From positions 495,917,180-495,981,179 of the forward strand of contig CM022298.1 of NCBI GenBank assembly GCA_011799875.1: a DNA stretch of 64,000 nt, given 5' to 3'. Origin of the DNA: Thinopyrum elongatum (lineage: Eukaryota > Streptophyta > Magnoliopsida > Poales > Poaceae). Below, one piece after another: positions 1-12,117 of this stretch. Made by a program: the position numbers and the translations under genes. Positions within the stretch are counted from its first letter, which is position 1. Each line of letters begins with the position of its first letter. The notes below the pieces were generated by a model. It made no database searches, was not told where the DNA came from, and was given only the letters and a program-made list of their open reading frames with translations.

Positions 1-132
1 CAAGTACCTACAAGGGTAAGATAACATGCAAGGGTGCAAGTATAGATCCAAGACATATGATCATCATCATAAGAGAAATATCAAGGATTAGTCATAAAAG
101 GCTCATGCCTTGCATGTATCCTAATGGAGTTT

Positions 133-3100
133 CTACTCCAAGTTTGAGGCATCAATGATATTCAATTCACCTCTCAAACGGCAAAACGCTTTCTCATCAA
201 GCGGTTTGGTGAATATATCTGCCAATTGCTTATCAGTACGAACATGCTTAAGATTGATGTCTCCTTTAGCAACATGATCTCGAATGAAATGATGATGAAC
301 TTTAATATGCTTAGTTCGAGAATGTTGCACGGGATTGTGAGCAATCTTAATAGCACTCTCATTATCACAAAGCAATGGAACATGTTTCACATGTATCCCA
401 TAATCCTTAAGGGTTTGGGTCATCCAAAGTAACTGAGCACAACATGATCCGGCGGCAATGTATTCCGCTTCGGCGGTGGATAAGGATACCGAGTTTTGTT
501 TCTAGGAGGACCAAGACACAAGAGATCTACCAAGAAATTGACAAGTACCCGAAGTGGACTTTCTATCAACCTTGTCACCGGCATAGTCCGAATCGGAGTA
601 GCCAACAAGATCAAAAGAAGACCTCTTAGGATACCAAATGCCAAAGTTTGGTGTATGAATTAAGTATCTCACTATCCTTTTCACAGCCTTAAGATGACAT
701 TCTTTGGGGGCCGCTTGATATCATGCACACATGCACACACTTAGCATAATATCGGGATGGGAGGCACATAGATATAACAATGAACCAATCATAGAGTTGT
801 AAACCTTTTAGTCAACTGGTTTGCCATCCTTAGTCAAGTCAAGATGTCCACTAGTAGGCATGGGTGTTTTCATACCTTTGCTTTCTTGCAAGTTGAACTT
901 CTTGAAAAGGTCCTTGGTATACTTTGTTTGAGAAACAAAGGTACCTTCCTTAGTTTGCTTGATTTGCAAACCAAGAAAGAATTTGAGTTCACTCATCATA
1001 GACATCTCAAACTTCTCCAACATTAGCCTTCCAAACTTTTCACTAAAATGAGGGTTAGTCGAACCAAATATGATATCATCCACATAAATTTGGCACACAA
1101 ATAATTCACCGTTAACCCTTTTAGTAAAAAGTGTAGAATCAAGCTTCCCAATTTCAAAGCCTTTTTCAATAAGAAACTTGGTCAAGCATTTATACCATGC
1201 TCTAGGAGCTTGTTTAAGACCATAAAGAGCTTTGTGAAGTTTGTAAACATGATTAGGTTTCTTGGGATTAACAAAGCCGGGAGGTTGTTTAACATAGACT
1301 TCCTCCTCAATTTCACCATTTAGAAAAGCACTTTTAATGTCCATTTGGTATAAAGTGATATCATGGTGATTGGCATAAGCAAGTAAGATGCGTATGGACT
1401 CAAGTCTAGCAACGGGGGCATAAGTCTCACCATAGTCCATACCTTCGACTTGAGTGTAGCCTTGAGCGACGAGACGGGCCTTGTTGCGTACAACTTGTCC
1501 ATCCTCATCTTGCTTATTCCGAAACACCCACTTGGTTCCAATGACATTGTGGTTGTCGTCCGGCTTTTCAACCAATGTCCATACTTGATTACTCTCAAAA
1601 GTGTGTAGCTCTTCATGCATAGCGTTCACCCAATCCGGATCATCAAGAGCTTATTCAACCTTCATAGGTTCAATACTAGAAATGAATGAGTAGTGTTCAC
1701 AAAAGTTAGCCAAACGAGTTTTAGAGCGAGTAATTCTCCCGGTTTGAATATCATCAAAGATTTGTTCGACGGGATGATCTCTTGAGACTCTTGCTCTAAC
1801 TCATGAGAGCTTTTGTTTGGGTCGGGGTGGAACATCCTCTTCATTGTCTTCTTATTCTTCTTGTCCTTCTTCGTTGTTGTTGGTGTTGTTTTTCTCTTGT
1901 GGAGGTGGAGAAGGAGGTCGATGAGGTTCATCTTGTTGTACTTCCTTGTTCCCTTCATCTTGACGTGTTCCACTTGTGGATGCCTCCAAGTCAACTTGTG
2001 GTTCGCCTTGTCGTGAAGTTGAGGCTTCCACTTGAATGGACGAAGTACTCTCCTTCACATCCGTTGGACGAATTTTGCCAATAGACAAATCTTGAATTGC
2101 TTCCGAAGGATCTTTGCCTCCTACATCAATTGGCAATTGCTCTACTTGCGAGCCGTTAGATTCATCAAACTTCACATCTACCGTCTCTTCAACCTTTCAG
2201 GTGAAATTGTTGTAGACACGGTAAGTGTGAGAGTTTGAGCCATAACCGAGTAGGAAACCATCATGAGATTTAGGGGAAAATTTTGAACGACGATGCTTAT
2301 CAAGAATGTAACACTTTGAGGCAAATACTCGAAAGTATCCAACTTGGGGTTTGTTACCGGTGAGAAGCTCGTATGCCATCTTGCCGAGAAGCATGTGAAG
2401 ATACAATCGATTTGTGGCATGACAGGCTGTCTCAACCGCTTCCGCCCAAAAGTGTCTTGGCATCTTGTATTCGTCAAGCATCGTTCTCGCCATCTGAATT
2501 AGTGTCCAGTTCTTCCTCTCAACAACTCTGTTTTGTTGAGGTGTGTACGTAGCCGAGAACTCATGTGAAATCCCTTCTTCGTCAAGAAAGGTATCCACAT
2601 TGGCGTTCTTGAACTCCGTTTCATTGTCGCTTTGAACCTTCTTGATCTTCACTTCAAATTGATTTTGGGCCTTCCTAGCGAAGTTCTTGAAGATCTTTTG
2701 GACCTGCGATTTATCATCAAGAAAGAACACCCACGTAAATCTGGAAAAATCATCAACAATGACTAAACCGAACGAGTTACCACCGAGACTCTTGTAAGCG
2801 TTGGGACCAAAAAGATCCATGTGAAGTAGCTCAAGTGGTCTTCTCGTGGTCATGATATTCTTCACAGGATGAGTTCCTCCAACTTGTTTTCCTGCTTGAC
2901 AAGCACTGCAAAGTCTATCCTTGTCAAATATGACATCTTTAACACCAAGGATATGGTCACCTTTAATAAGCTTATCAAGATTTTGCATGCCCACGTGACC
3001 TAACCTTCTATGCCACAACCAACCTTTAGAAGATTTAGTAATTAAGCAAGTTTGAGGTTGAGCTCTTTTAGTGAAATCAACAATGTATAGATCACCTCTA

Positions 3101-4077
3101 CATATACCGGTAAAGACCATATTATGATTATCTCTACGAAACACTTGGCAATCTACTTCACTGAATAGAACATTGAAACCAAAATCGGCTAGTCTAGATA
3201 CGGAAAGTAAATTGTAGCCAAGAGATTCAATGAGCATAACATTTTGGATAGAGCTGTCATGTGAGATGGCCACCTTACCAAGGCCAACCACCTTACCCTT
3301 TGAGTTATCACCAAAAGTGACATACTTTCGGGGACCGTCGTTTTCAGCAAGCTCACGAAACATGTCCTTATCTCCGGTCATGTGATCGGTACATCCACTA
3401 TCAAGAACCCATTCCTTTCCTCCGGCCATGTAGCCACGAAGATTAGCCATAAGACCAAAGTGTCTCATTGACTCATCAAGATCAAAGTCACTATCATCAT
3501 CCTCATCATAATATCCATGCTCAACATCATCATGTGAGTGATCATCACCTAGAGAGAGTGATTCATTAGATTTATGACTATGACAATGTGCATCTTTATG
3601 AATTCTAATGACTTGTGAAATGATGCTACTAATGACTCCAACATCTCCTTTGGCACACATAAGGTCACGAAGCTCAAAAAGACAATCATCAAATTTAGGA
3701 TCACTAGGATTCATTTTATGAAAAGCTATGGACTTTTGAAGAATCTCATCTAGATTTTTCAAGGAATAGTTTGGAAAACGTTCCTCAAGATATTTCCATA
3801 TAGTGTAAGCACATTCAAAAGTAGGCAAGCATATAAGCAAGTTTCTAGGCAATCCTCTTATGATAAGATTAATAGCTCTAAGATTGCAGGTCATGTCAAG
3901 ATACTCATCGGGGGTAGGATGCAAGGGATCAATAGGAGGTGCACAAGGGCTAGTAATATACTTGTTCAAATTATATTCATTGAAAATCTCAAGCATCTCA
4001 TTTTTCCAAGCACTATAGAACTCTTCGTCAAGCATAGGCACTCTACATCTAATACTCCCAATCGTAGACTCATCCAT
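133..4077 (-). pseudogene. Copia 1 gag-pol polyprotein, broken by in-frame stops
   Basis: The start is taken as the first ATG after the primer site, at 4077. In order there is a short gag without a visible CCHC knuckle, a protease (VLDSGCTDHM, about 3400-3420), integrase with an HHCC zinc site (WHRRLGH, then CSACQ), a reverse transcriptase with YVDD near 1085, and an RNase H with SDSDYAG and CDNESA. The integrase active site is altered around the second acidic residue (DNETEF where DNGTEF is usual). One frame runs the whole length, with at least seven stops (near 2196, 1852, 1806, 1650, 808, 730 and 512) and no clear frameshift. The product is dead. The mobile machinery is typical of LTR-copia replication in cytoplasmic particles followed by nuclear integration. 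Confidence 0.85.
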
Positions 4078-4118
4078 CTTCCTCCAATGGTGATTAAACC
4101 AAAGCAATGGAGACCAAA

Positions 4119-4130
4119 GCTCTGATACCA
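4119..4130 (-). other. Primer-binding site, initiator Met-tRNA (copia 1)
   Basis: The minus strand reads TGGTATCAGAGC, the classic plant copia site complementary to the 3' end of initiator Met-tRNA. It lies two bases from the LTR terminus, which fixes the LTR edge at 4133. Confidence 0.9.
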
Positions 4131-4132
4131 AT

Positions 4133-4397
4133 TGAAAGGATCGAGAAGAGGTGTCTAGAGGGGGGTGATTAGACCCTCAACAAGCAAAAATAGCAGTTTT
4201 TAAGTTCTTCAAGTCGAGGTGGAGATTTAGCACAAGATTAAGCATTCACAATACATTTCAAGCAAGCATGGCAAGAGTATATGCAGCGGAAAAGATAAAG
4301 CATGCTAATTGCAAGAAAGTAAAGGGATGGGATTGGAGTGTGCAAACGCAATGTAGACTCGAAGATTTTTGGGGTGGTTCCGATAGGTGGTGCTATC
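4133..4397 (-). repeat. Copia 1 5' LTR, proximal part
   Basis: The plus strand begins TGAAAGGATCG next to the primer site. The sequence runs to GGTGCTATC at 4397, where copia element 2 is inserted. The text continues without loss at 20754 (GTACATCC). The two parts together make an LTR of about 1.59 kb. The flanking CTATC (4393-4397) is the target duplication of copia 2. Confidence 0.85.
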
Positions 4398-5859
4398 TGA
4401 AAGTGCGTTATATCGACTAGAGGGGGGTGAATAGGCGATTTTTATGAATTTGTCACTGAGGAAATACTACTTGAGGAATTTCCTAAGCGACGAACTACTA
4501 GCAGCGGAATAAATACTCAAGTGCATGCATAACAAGACAAGAACATAGTCATCATGATGAAATGAAACATACACAGAGCACAGGTAGCGTGTAACAGGAT
4601 AAGCAGGCAGAAGACAAGATGACTGAAGAAATAGGATTGAGAAAATTGAGAAAGTCTTCAGTCAAAGTCTTCAAACAGTAACAATCAAGTTCATCAACAC
4701 ATGAATGAGGAAATGGAAGGGTAGAGGAAATAGAACCAGTAGCTCGGTGAAGACAATGATTTGGTAGACCAGTTCCAACGGTTGTGACAGTTTTACGTCT
4801 GGTTGGAGCAGCTAGGTATTTAAACCAGAGGAAACAGTCCAAGACACACAGTCCTCACCGTATTCTCCTTGAGCTAAGGTCACACAGACCTCACCCAATC
4901 ACTCGAGGTAAGTCTTCACATGTGACTTCCAAACCTTCACAGACCTAGTCACTCGGCAATCCACAATTCCTCTTGGATGCTCTAGACCATGACGCCTAAC
5001 CGTCTGGAGGATGCACAGTCCTCAAAGGTAACAAGCGTCGGTTCCACACAGGAACAATCTCTTCAGTGATGCTCAATCACTTTGGGTTTTAGGTGTTGGG
5101 TTTGGGTTTTTCCTCACTGATGATTTTCTCTCAAAGTCCTCGGAGGATGGGATGCTCTAAATGACAAGTGTCAGTTTCTCTCGGAGCAGCCAACCAACTA
5201 GTGGTTGTAGGGGGCGGCTATTTATAGCCTGGGAGCAGCCCGAGATGATAAGACATAAATGCCCTTCAATGATATGACCGTTTGGGACAGCTGGCGCGTA
5301 GCACAGCAACGGTCGGAAATTTGAGCTCTCAAATTCCTCAGGGCTATCATGTTCCTCACTTGTAGGCAATCCGCACTGGCGAATTCCTAACTCCTCAATC
5401 AGAACAAATTCCTCAGAGAACAGAAGATCTCCGTCTCTGTCACTGAAGAAATTGACTGAACTGTATGAGATTTCCAAAGGCTTAACTCGAAAGGATTGGG
5501 TAGGTGTAGGATTTGAGATGAGCATCACTTGGAAACTTTTTCTTAGTTTTACCTCTACCCCCTTTAACAGTACGGTGTTTCCTATGACTTAAGAAAGAGA
5601 AAACAAAAGTCTTCATGCTTCATAATCCTCGCATCAATATCAAAGTCTTCAAGGTCACACCAATTTCCTCATTTTCAAAGTCTTCAAGAAAACCAAAGTC
5701 TTCAACTGAAGACATTCATTTTTAGGGGTTGACTTTCATCGTAAATATCAAACTCCTCATTGACTTATAGAACCTGTGTACACTTACAAACACATTAGTC
5801 CCTTAACCTATAAGTCTTCAATACACCAAAATCACTAAGGGGCACTAGATGCACTTACA
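4398..5859 (-). repeat. LTR A (3' LTR of copia 2)
   Basis: On the minus strand it starts TGTAAGTGCATC right after a polypurine tract (5860-5875) and ends with CTTTCA. A TATA box (CTATAAATA on the minus strand) lies at 5219-5227. The length is 1462 bp. A short deletion relative to B and C lies near 5278. Confidence 0.88.
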
Positions 5860-6380
5860 ATCTCCCCCTTTTTGGTGATTGATGACAAATAGGTTAAGTT
5901 TTCAACGGGGATAAACATATGAAGTGTAAATACTGATATTGAGGAATTTGATTGCAAGATATAGAAGAACTCCCCCTGAAGATGTGCATATTTGAGGAAT
6001 TTGCTTTGGATTGCAAATGCACATTGTAGAGTAAAATCATGGAGGTATCCCCCTATATCTTATAATTCATACACGCATTTAACATATGATATGAAGAATT
6101 TGAAATGCATGATGAAATATGGTGTCTGATGAAATTCAGCATGCGTGCATTAAGGTACTTGAGGAAATAAGCATGTAGAGCAGTTCAAAAGTATCAGACC
6201 ACCATAGGACTTAAGTTTACAACTCAACCAACAAACACTTCAGAAGAGCGAGAGTTGTAACTTAATAAAAAACAGCCCATATATAAGACCCGCTTGAAGA
6301 CTAACTCAAATTTCTCCCCCTTTGTCATCGAATGACCAAAAGGGACGAAAAATGAGGACTAACGCCCCTGAAGAATATCA
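5860..6380 (-). other. 3' non-coding region with multiple polypurine-like tracts
   Basis: The canonical polypurine tract (AAAAAGGGGGAGAT on the minus strand) abuts LTR A at 5860-5873. Further GGGGGA motifs lie at 5971, 6048 and 6311-6323. Several such tracts before the 3' LTR are known for Sireviruses. I see no coding potential. Confidence 0.7.
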
Positions 6381-9300
6381 TCATGAAGACGATGGAGGAG
6401 CGCCAGCGTTGTTGGGGTCGTCCGTTGAGGTAGGGCCTGTCGCAGTGTCGTTGAGATCTTCAGCTTCATCCGTCTCACGCGATGAAGAATATGAACTTGT
6501 GACGAGCTGAGGAACTTTGACCTTCTTGAATTTCTTCGAAGGAGGCTGAGACCATTCAAAGTCCTGTTGAAATCCCATCTGCTTGAGGTCTTCATCACCA
6601 TAGAGGTGAGACAATATGGCCCAAGTGCGATCGAAGATTTCATGAGCATAATAATGATTCTTCTTCACAGTGTTTTGCATGACAGTCATGTTCTGATGAA
6701 TTGAGCCAAATTGACGCTTGACCCATTTGTGATTGCGATCGACCTTCTGATGAAGACTTAGTAGAAGCTCATGATCAGTCATCATGCGTGGGGCAGTGGC
6801 ATGAGGAATTGGCTTTGAAGCTTTTGCGGCAGAGTCTTGAGTTGCAGAGTCATCATTGGTGGAATAAGATGTAGCTTTGCGAAACTGACCATCCAATAGA
6901 CGAGTGCCTTCATCAATAACAGCAGCCTTGCCTTTTTCATCAACTGAGGAAATAGTCTGTTTGAGGACTTCAATGGGAGGCAAATAGCTGAGGTGATTCT
7001 GACAATCTGCCTTGTAGTGAATTGAAGACCTGGTTCTGATGAATTTCATAATCCATGGAGCATAAGGCTTCAACTCAAACGGTGACAGTGCAACATTTGC
7101 CAAAGTCCACATGAAGAAATCGTGGTAGTTAATGGGAATACCATGTATAATGTTGAACAGCAGATTCTTCATGATACGAACAACTTCCTCTTCTTCAGAG
7201 TTGTGGCCTTTGATCGGACTGAGGGTTTTGGTCAGAATGCGGTAAATTGTCCTAGGCACATAAAGCAAATCCTTCACTAGGAAGGTGGTTCTTGGAGCTT
7301 GGCCAGACTTCAAAGGCTTCATTAGCACTTGCATCATATGATTAGAAAGTTCAGGTTCTTCATACATAAGCCTTGCGCCTTCAGCAGGTGGACTGATTGG
7401 AACGGCATGAAGTAATTCAGAGGCTGGTGCTTTGTAGTGCGTGTTCTCAGTCATCCAATCAAGCACCCATGAATTGACATCAGCCACGTTCCCAGTGATG
7501 TGCAGAGTAGCATAGAATTGAAGAATTAGCTCTTCATTCCAATCGCAGATGTCAGCACAGTAGTTTAGGAGCCCAGCGTCGTGAAGAACATTCAAGACAG
7601 GTTGAAAGCACGGGATGGACTCCATATCCACATGAGGAATTTGATGGTGCTCAAAGACCTTGTCCTTATCAAACAGAACAACAGCATAGAAATTCATCTG
7701 ACTAGCTGTCCAGAACCGCTTGCGCCGAAGTCTTGCTGAGTCATATGGATTGACATCAGTGAAGAAATGATGCTCATCAAAGAAATCAGCAGCCTTGAAT
7801 TTTGGCCTTTTAGCATGAGGATTATGTTGCTTGGGCTGAAGATTAGCTGTGGATGGTCTCACAACCTCTGGAGCTGTTGTTTGAGGAATTGAAGGTTCAG
7901 GCTCTTCAGCAGCAATTGGGTTCTCCATTTCTTCAGCTGTTGCAGCTGGAATGTCTTCAGGAATGGAAAGAAGAGAAGTTTGACGTCCTTTAGATCCCGT
8001 TTGAACTTCTTCAGTTTGTACTGGGGACTGAGGAATTGGATGCAGAGGAGTGGTCAGTGGTGAATTTGGGTGAAGATTTTCCCAATAATCATCATTGAGC
8101 ACAGGCGTAGTTGAACCAATGTCCACGTCTTCTTCAATTTCCTCAACGCCTGCCTCTTCAGCTGTGAACTGAGGCATGGGCGATGATACCAGTGGGGTTG
8201 AAGGGATATCTTCCACTTCAATTTCTTCATCCAACTGCTCTGAAGAAGCAGCAGAAGGATTCTCTTCATCTGTGTCATCTGGAATGACATATTCTTCACC
8301 AAAAGGAATGAGCTCCTTTGATGGCACTATTGAGATCGGAACAGCATCAATTGGGTTATTGAAAGAGCTCGTCAAAGTCCTCACTTTCTTGGGAGCTGAG
8401 GACTCTGCAGAGGTTGATGCTTTCCTCTTCTTCACAGCTGCCTTCTCCGCAGCTTTGGTTTTCTTCACCTCTGATGCAGAAGAAAGAGTGACATTCTTCA
8501 TCCTTGAGGATTTGGTAAGGGGAGCAGATGAAGTGGGTTCAGTTTCTTCAGGCGCTGCAAATGCTTCAGCAGGCCTGGGTTGATCTTCAGGCACAACATT
8601 GGTGGTTGCCCTGGCAGAGTCTTCAGGAGCTGGAATATCTTCATCAGCCCTGGTAATCTCAGTTTCTTCAGCAGCCTGATTTTCATCAGCTGTGTTTTCA
8701 TTTTCTTCAGTAGACTGAGCAGTAGTATCAGCCTGAGGATTTTGTCATTGCGATGGTGCTGCAACGTTAGGCTTGAGGGTCTTGGCAAGCTTTACAAATT
8801 TGACTTTGGCTCCTAGCCAATCGGCATAGTATCTATCAAATTCATCACTGAGACCTTTGATTTCAGTTTGTAGAGCCACAAGTTCTTCAGGAGACATGTT
8901 CAGAACATTGTTCTTCAGAAAATGCTCCTTCTTGTACTGAGCCTTCTTGACTTGCCTGCCCTTTTCAAATTTCCATTTTTCTTCACTGATGAACAAGGTT
9001 GTCAGAATCGCGATTTTAAATCGGATCGGAGCTCCGATGGTAGGATCGCAAATCGTAGAATCTTCACTATCAGGATCGTAAAAACGTAGATTCTATGAAC
9101 TAAAATTGTAGAATCAGAGTGGTTTGTTTGGATCGTAAAGTCATAGAATCGTATAACAGAATTGCGATTCTGAGAACCTTGCTAATGAATGCCGTCAACA
9201 TGTGTCTTTGACCAGGAGTGAGGTTCAATTCAGGCAGTGGAGTGTTTGGATCTTTGTGCCAGAGATCGATGAAATCGAGGATCTTCTTCGGATCCAGCAT

Positions 9301-10112
9301 GAGAGGCATAGAACTCCCTTTGGCTCTAGCGGCCCTTTCTTGCCTGTCCCTGATGATTTCAGCAAGTTCTTCATCATCAGCTTCATCGTCATCTGACGGA
9401 ACTTGGAACGCCACTTGCTTCTTATGAGGACTTGGACTCGTTCCACGTCCAGTAGTGGCCTTTTTCTTCAGCAGAGTTGGACCAGTTGAGGACCGTGGTG
9501 GAGCTGAGGAACTTGCAGATGCTCCAGAAGCAATTGAAAAACCTGTAGTCCATTGGCACATTGCAAGATGCACTGGTGTTGAGGAATTTGCAGCAGCAAC
9601 TGAGGACTTTGTGGCAACAGAGGGAATTTGCACAGCCCTTGAAGAAGTTGCCTGAGGAATTTGCTTTGAGGGATTTGAGGAACTTGGCCGTGAGGGCATT
9701 GCTATTGAGGAACTCAGCTTTACAGCTGATTTATTCGGCATAGCCTTCTTGGGCTTGTTGGTAGAGGCCTCAGCAGCAGCAGCTTGAGAATCTTCGTTGA
9801 ATTTCTTCACTGCTTCTTTTGCAAGTTTGGCCAGTTTGGCTTGGCGCTTGGCCCATTCTTTTGGAAATTCCTCACCATGTCTGACGCTGGAGGGATCAGC
9901 AACTTGGCCAGCTGCCAATGGAGGTCTTGGCCATGGGGGGTTTACGGCGAATTTCTTCATGTACTTTGGAGTGACGTATCGGTATTCCCTCCATTCCTTG
10001 GCCCATCTCCTTTCAATCCTCTGTATGCGCACTTTGCGCTGATTCTTGTTCTCTTTGCCATATTTTGCTTCATCAGGAGTGCAGTACTCAGCATAGATAT
10101 CATCAGGGATCT
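6381..10112 (-). pseudogene. Post-pol (env-like position) ORF of copia 2, copy A, 5'-truncated
   Basis: This large ORF lies between pol and the 3' LTR, where Sireviruses carry an extra ORF that is sometimes called env-like. Its 5' end is cut at 10112 by LTR B. From there it reads a basic, KR-rich N-terminal part, then Ser/Ala/Pro-rich linkers, an acidic low-complexity stretch with a KKRK-type basic cluster, a folded central region rich in aromatic residues (about 7000-7820), and a helical C-terminal part. I see no convincing membrane span here. The central region resembles the 'putative plant transposon protein' domain found near plant retroelements; that is recall, not a search. One in-frame TGA lies at 8745 and a hAT MITE at 8994-9181. 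Function unknown. Confidence 0.7.
8994..9181. mobile_element. hAT-type MITE (188 bp)
   Basis: Terminal inverted repeats read CAAGGTTGTCAGAATCGC at the left and, in reverse complement, CAAGGTTCTCAGAATCGC at the right. The flanks are CTGATGAA (8986-8993) and CTAATGAA (9182-9189), an 8-bp duplication with one change, as made by hAT transposases. There is no internal coding sequence. It sits in the post-pol ORF, and removing it with one TSD copy joins the reading frame. Confidence 0.8.
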
Positions 10113-11592
10113 TGAAAGTGCGATATATCGACTAGAGGGGGGGTGAATAGGTGATTTTTACAAATTCGTCACTGAGGAATTTCAAGGTGATGAAATTCCT
10201 AAGCCACGAACTACTTAGCAGCGGAATAAGTACTCAGATGCAAACATAACATGGCATAACTACAGTCATCATGATGAAATGAAATAGGCACAGAGTACAG
10301 GTAGCGTGAAACACAGGATAAGCAGGCTGAAGACTAAGTGACTGAAGAAATAGGATTGAGGAAATTGAGAAAGTCTTCAGTCAAATTCTTCAAACAGTAA
10401 CGATCAAGTAAATCAACACATGAATGAGGAAATGAAAGAGTTGAGGAAATAGAACCAGTAGCTCGGTGAAGACAATGATTTGGTAGACCAGTTCCAACTG
10501 CTGTGACAGTTGTACATCTCGTTGGAGCGGCTAGGTATTTAAACCTGAGGACACACAGTCCCGGACACATAGTCCTCACCGTATTCTCCTTGAGCTATGG
10601 TCACACAGACCTCGCCCAATCACTCGTGGTAAGTCTTCACAGGTGACTTCCAAACCTTCACAGACTCGGTCACTCGGCGATCCACAATTTCCTTTTGGAT
10701 GCTCTAGACCATGACGCCTAACCGTCTGGAGGATGCACAGTCCTCAAAGGTAACAAGCGTCGGTTCCACACAGGAACAATTTCTTCAGTGATGCTCAATC
10801 ACTTTGGGTTTGTAGGTGTTTGGGTTTTTCCTCACTTGATGATTTTCGCTCAAAATCCTCGGAGGATGGGATGCTCTAAATGACAAGTGTCAATCTATCT
10901 CTCGAAGCAGCCAACCAACTAGTGGTTGTAGGGGGCGGCTATTTATAGCCTAGGGAGTAGCCCGACATGATAAGACATAAATGCCCTTCAATGATATGAC
11001 CGTTAGGTGGGTAGATATTTTGGGACAGCTGGCGCGTAGCACAGCAACGGTCGGAAATTTGAGTATCAAATTCCTCAGGGCTATCATGTTCCTCACTTGT
11101 AGGCAATCCGCACTGGCGAATTCCTAACTCCTCAGTCAGAACAAATTCCTTAGAGAACAGAAGAACTTCGTCTCTGTCACTGAAGAAATTGACTGAACTG
11201 TATGAGATTTCCAATGGCTTCACTCGAAAGGATTGGGTAGGTGTAGGATTTTGAGATGAGCATCACTTGGAAACTTTTCCTTAGTTTTACCTCGACCCCC
11301 TTTAACAGTACGGTGTTTCCTATGACTCAAGAAGAAGAAAATTAAACTACGAAAACAAAAGTCTTCACGCTTCATAATCCTCGCATGAATATCAAGTCTT
11401 AAAGGTCACACCAATTTCCTCACTTTCAAAGTCTTCAACTGAAGACATTCATTTTTAGGGGTAGACTTTCATCGTTAATATCAAACTCCTCATAGACTTA
11501 TAGAACCTGTGTACACTCACAAACGCATTAGTCCCTTAACCTATAAGTCTTCAATACACCAAAATCACTAAGGGGCACTAGATGCACTTACA
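10113..11592 (-). repeat. LTR B (3' LTR of the nested copia 2 copy)
   Basis: It has the same termini as LTR A and is followed at 11593 by its own polypurine tract, so it is also a 3' LTR. A TATA box lies at 10940-10948. It interrupts the post-pol ORF of copy A right after GATCT (10108-10112). The uninterrupted homologous sequence is seen near 13400. No matching GATCT flank remains at the other end, since 20748 is followed by TTATC. Confidence 0.88.
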
Positions 11593-12117
11593 ATCTCCCC
11601 CTTTTTGGTGATTGATGACAATATAGGTTAAGTTTTCAACGGGGATAAACATATGAAGTGTAAATACTGATAATGAGGAATTTGATTGCAAGATATAGAA
11701 GAACTCCACCTGAAGATGTGCATATTTGAGGAATTTGCTTTGAATAGCAAATGCACATGGTAGGGTAATATCATGGAGATCTCCCCCTATATCTTGTAAT
11801 TCATACACGCATTTAACATATGATATGAAGAATTTGAAATGCATGATGAAATATGGTGACTAATGTAATTCAGCATGCGTGCATTAACATATTGAGGAAA
11901 TAGCATGCAGAAAAACAGTTCAAAAGTATCAGACCACCATAGGACTTAAGTTTACAACTCATCAGATCAAACACCTCAGAAAAGCAAGAGTTGTAACTTA
12001 ACAGAAATATAGCGCATATATAAGACCCGCTTGAAGACTAAATCAAATTTCTCCCCCTTTGTCATCGAATGACCAAAAGGGACGAAAAATGAGGACTAAC
12101 GCCCCTGAAGAATATCA
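11593..12117 (-). other. 3' non-coding region with polypurine-like tracts, copy B
   Basis: This is the homologue of 5860-6380, with a polypurine tract at 11593-11606 and further CCCCC-rich tracts near 11782 and 12051. No gene seen. Confidence 0.65.

Larger units (their letters stand above)
1..4132 (-). mobile_element. Ty1/copia retrotransposon 1, internal region (3' end outside window)
   Basis: This is the internal part of a minus-strand copia element. A primer-binding site complementary to initiator Met-tRNA lies at 4119-4130, two bases inside the LTR start at 4133. The polyprotein runs gag, protease, integrase, reverse transcriptase, RNase H in copia order. The 3' LTR must lie left of the window. 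The 132 bases before the polyprotein end are 3' non-coding sequence with nothing else recognisable. The 5' LTR is split by copia element 2 and resumes at 20754. The element itself sits in a BARE/Angela-type LTR whose remnant starts at 22080. Confidence 0.9.

Noticed and set aside
6381..10112. Retroviral envelope gene
   Set aside because: The position fits 'env-like', but I see no clear signal peptide, cleavage site or membrane anchor in this copy.
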